Assembly: GCA_003158755.1 (NCBI GenBank)
Contig: PMLF01000175.1
Coordinates: forward strand, 1-14,762
Origin: Elusimicrobiota bacterium
Lineage (GTDB): Bacteria; Elusimicrobiota; Elusimicrobia; FEN-1173
DNA length: 14,762 nt
Direction: 5' to 3'
The stretch's first letter is position 1, and every line of letters begins with the position of its first letter. The notes beneath the pieces are model-generated. The model did no database searches, had not been told where the DNA came from, and saw only the letters and a list, made by a program, of their open reading frames with translations. This document shows, piece by piece, positions 14,460 to 14,762 of this stretch. A program made the position numbers and the translations under genes.

Positions 14460-14762
14460 ATGGCGAAAAAGTACGTTTATTTCTTTGGCAACGGAAAGGC
14501 CGAAGGCGACGGAACCCAGAAAGACCTGTTGGGCGGCAAAGGCGCCGGCTTGGCGGGTATGTCCCGGGCGGGAGTGCCCGTTCCTCCGGGATTCACCATC
14601 ACCACCGATACCTGCCGCAGCTACTACGCCAACAGCAAAAAATTTCCCAAGGAATTCGCCGGTCAATATAAGGAAGGCATCGCCAAGCTGGAGAAATCCC
14701 TCGGCAAGACCTTCGGCTCGACGATCGACCCCCTCCTCGTCTCCGTCCGCTCCGGCGCCAAG
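14460..14762 (+). CDS. ppdK: Pyruvate phosphate dikinase, N-terminal part (runs off the right edge)
   Basis: The gene is open for 101 codons from the ATG at 14460 to the last base of the window, with no stop. The protein begins MAKKYVYFFGNGKAEG and continues with LLGGKGAGLAGMSRAGVPVPPGFTITTDTC (23-52) and LLVSVRSGAK (92-101). These are the nucleotide-binding-domain landmarks of pyruvate phosphate dikinase: the GGKG loop, the PVPPGFTI turn, and the start of the VSVRSGA(K/R) motif. The enzyme interconverts pyruvate, ATP and phosphate with phosphoenolpyruvate, AMP and pyrophosphate in the cytosol; full-length enzymes are about 870-900 residues. PEP synthase and enzyme I share this fold, but the FFGxGKAEG opening and LLVSVRSGAK point to the dikinase. 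AAAGGAG lies 10 bases upstream, and the promoter at 14372-14400 separates it from the previous operon. Confidence 0.93.
   Translation, partial: MAKKYVYFFGNGKAEGDGTQKDLLGGKGAGLAGMSRAGVPVPPGFTITTDTCRSYYANSKKFPKEFAGQYKEGIAKLEKSLGKTFGSTIDPLLVSVRSGAK

Overview
The window is a gene-dense, GC-rich bacterial segment with no gene-free stretch longer than about 90 bases. The organism is a diderm (Gram-negative-type) bacterium: the left half encodes a TolC-family outer-membrane factor, an EmrA-type periplasmic adaptor, an AsmA-family protein, an OmpA-domain lipoprotein and a second lipoprotein. The phylum cannot be fixed from the sequence alone. The gene mix fits an uncultured high-GC diderm lineage (Elusimicrobiota or a deltaproteobacterium-like group are guesses only). 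No tRNA, rRNA, CRISPR array, insertion sequence or prophage gene was seen.

Left half (about 56-6098, minus strand): an envelope cluster reads right to left as OmpA-domain lipoprotein, small coiled-coil lipoprotein, AsmA-family protein, then after an 84-base gap TolC-like protein and EmrA-like adaptor. The small lipoprotein and the AsmA gene overlap by ATGA, and the TolC and EmrA genes are 15 bases apart. The expected inner-membrane pump (EmrB-type) is not in the window. The left edge carries a short hairpin element that looks like a dispersed intergenic repeat.

Middle (6099-9293): an 86-base divergent spacer separates the envelope cluster from a plus-strand membrane protein with a C-terminal DUF2914-like domain. 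An 88-base spacer with a candidate promoter and a perfect 7-bp hairpin then leads into a superfamily 1 (UPF1/IGHMBP2-like) helicase that starts with GTG.

Right half (9342-14375, plus strand): five tightly packed genes look like one operon. They are a membrane sensor histidine kinase, two consecutive receiver-only response regulators, a YyaL/SPATA20-type thioredoxin-domain protein, and an unrecognised small protein with two CxxC pairs. Gaps are -8, +22, +9 and -8 bases. The kinase and receivers form a signalling unit with no DNA-binding output domain, so it probably acts through protein contacts or a phosphorelay. A strong sigma-70-type promoter overlaps the last stop codon and drives the 5' end of pyruvate phosphate dikinase, which runs off the right edge.

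Most of the window is recognisable housekeeping, envelope and signalling content. The points most worth a second look are the tandem receiver pair with an unusual shared C-terminus in an operon with a YyaL protein, the unknown CxxC protein, the hairpin before the helicase gene, and the possible leaderless start of the kinase gene.
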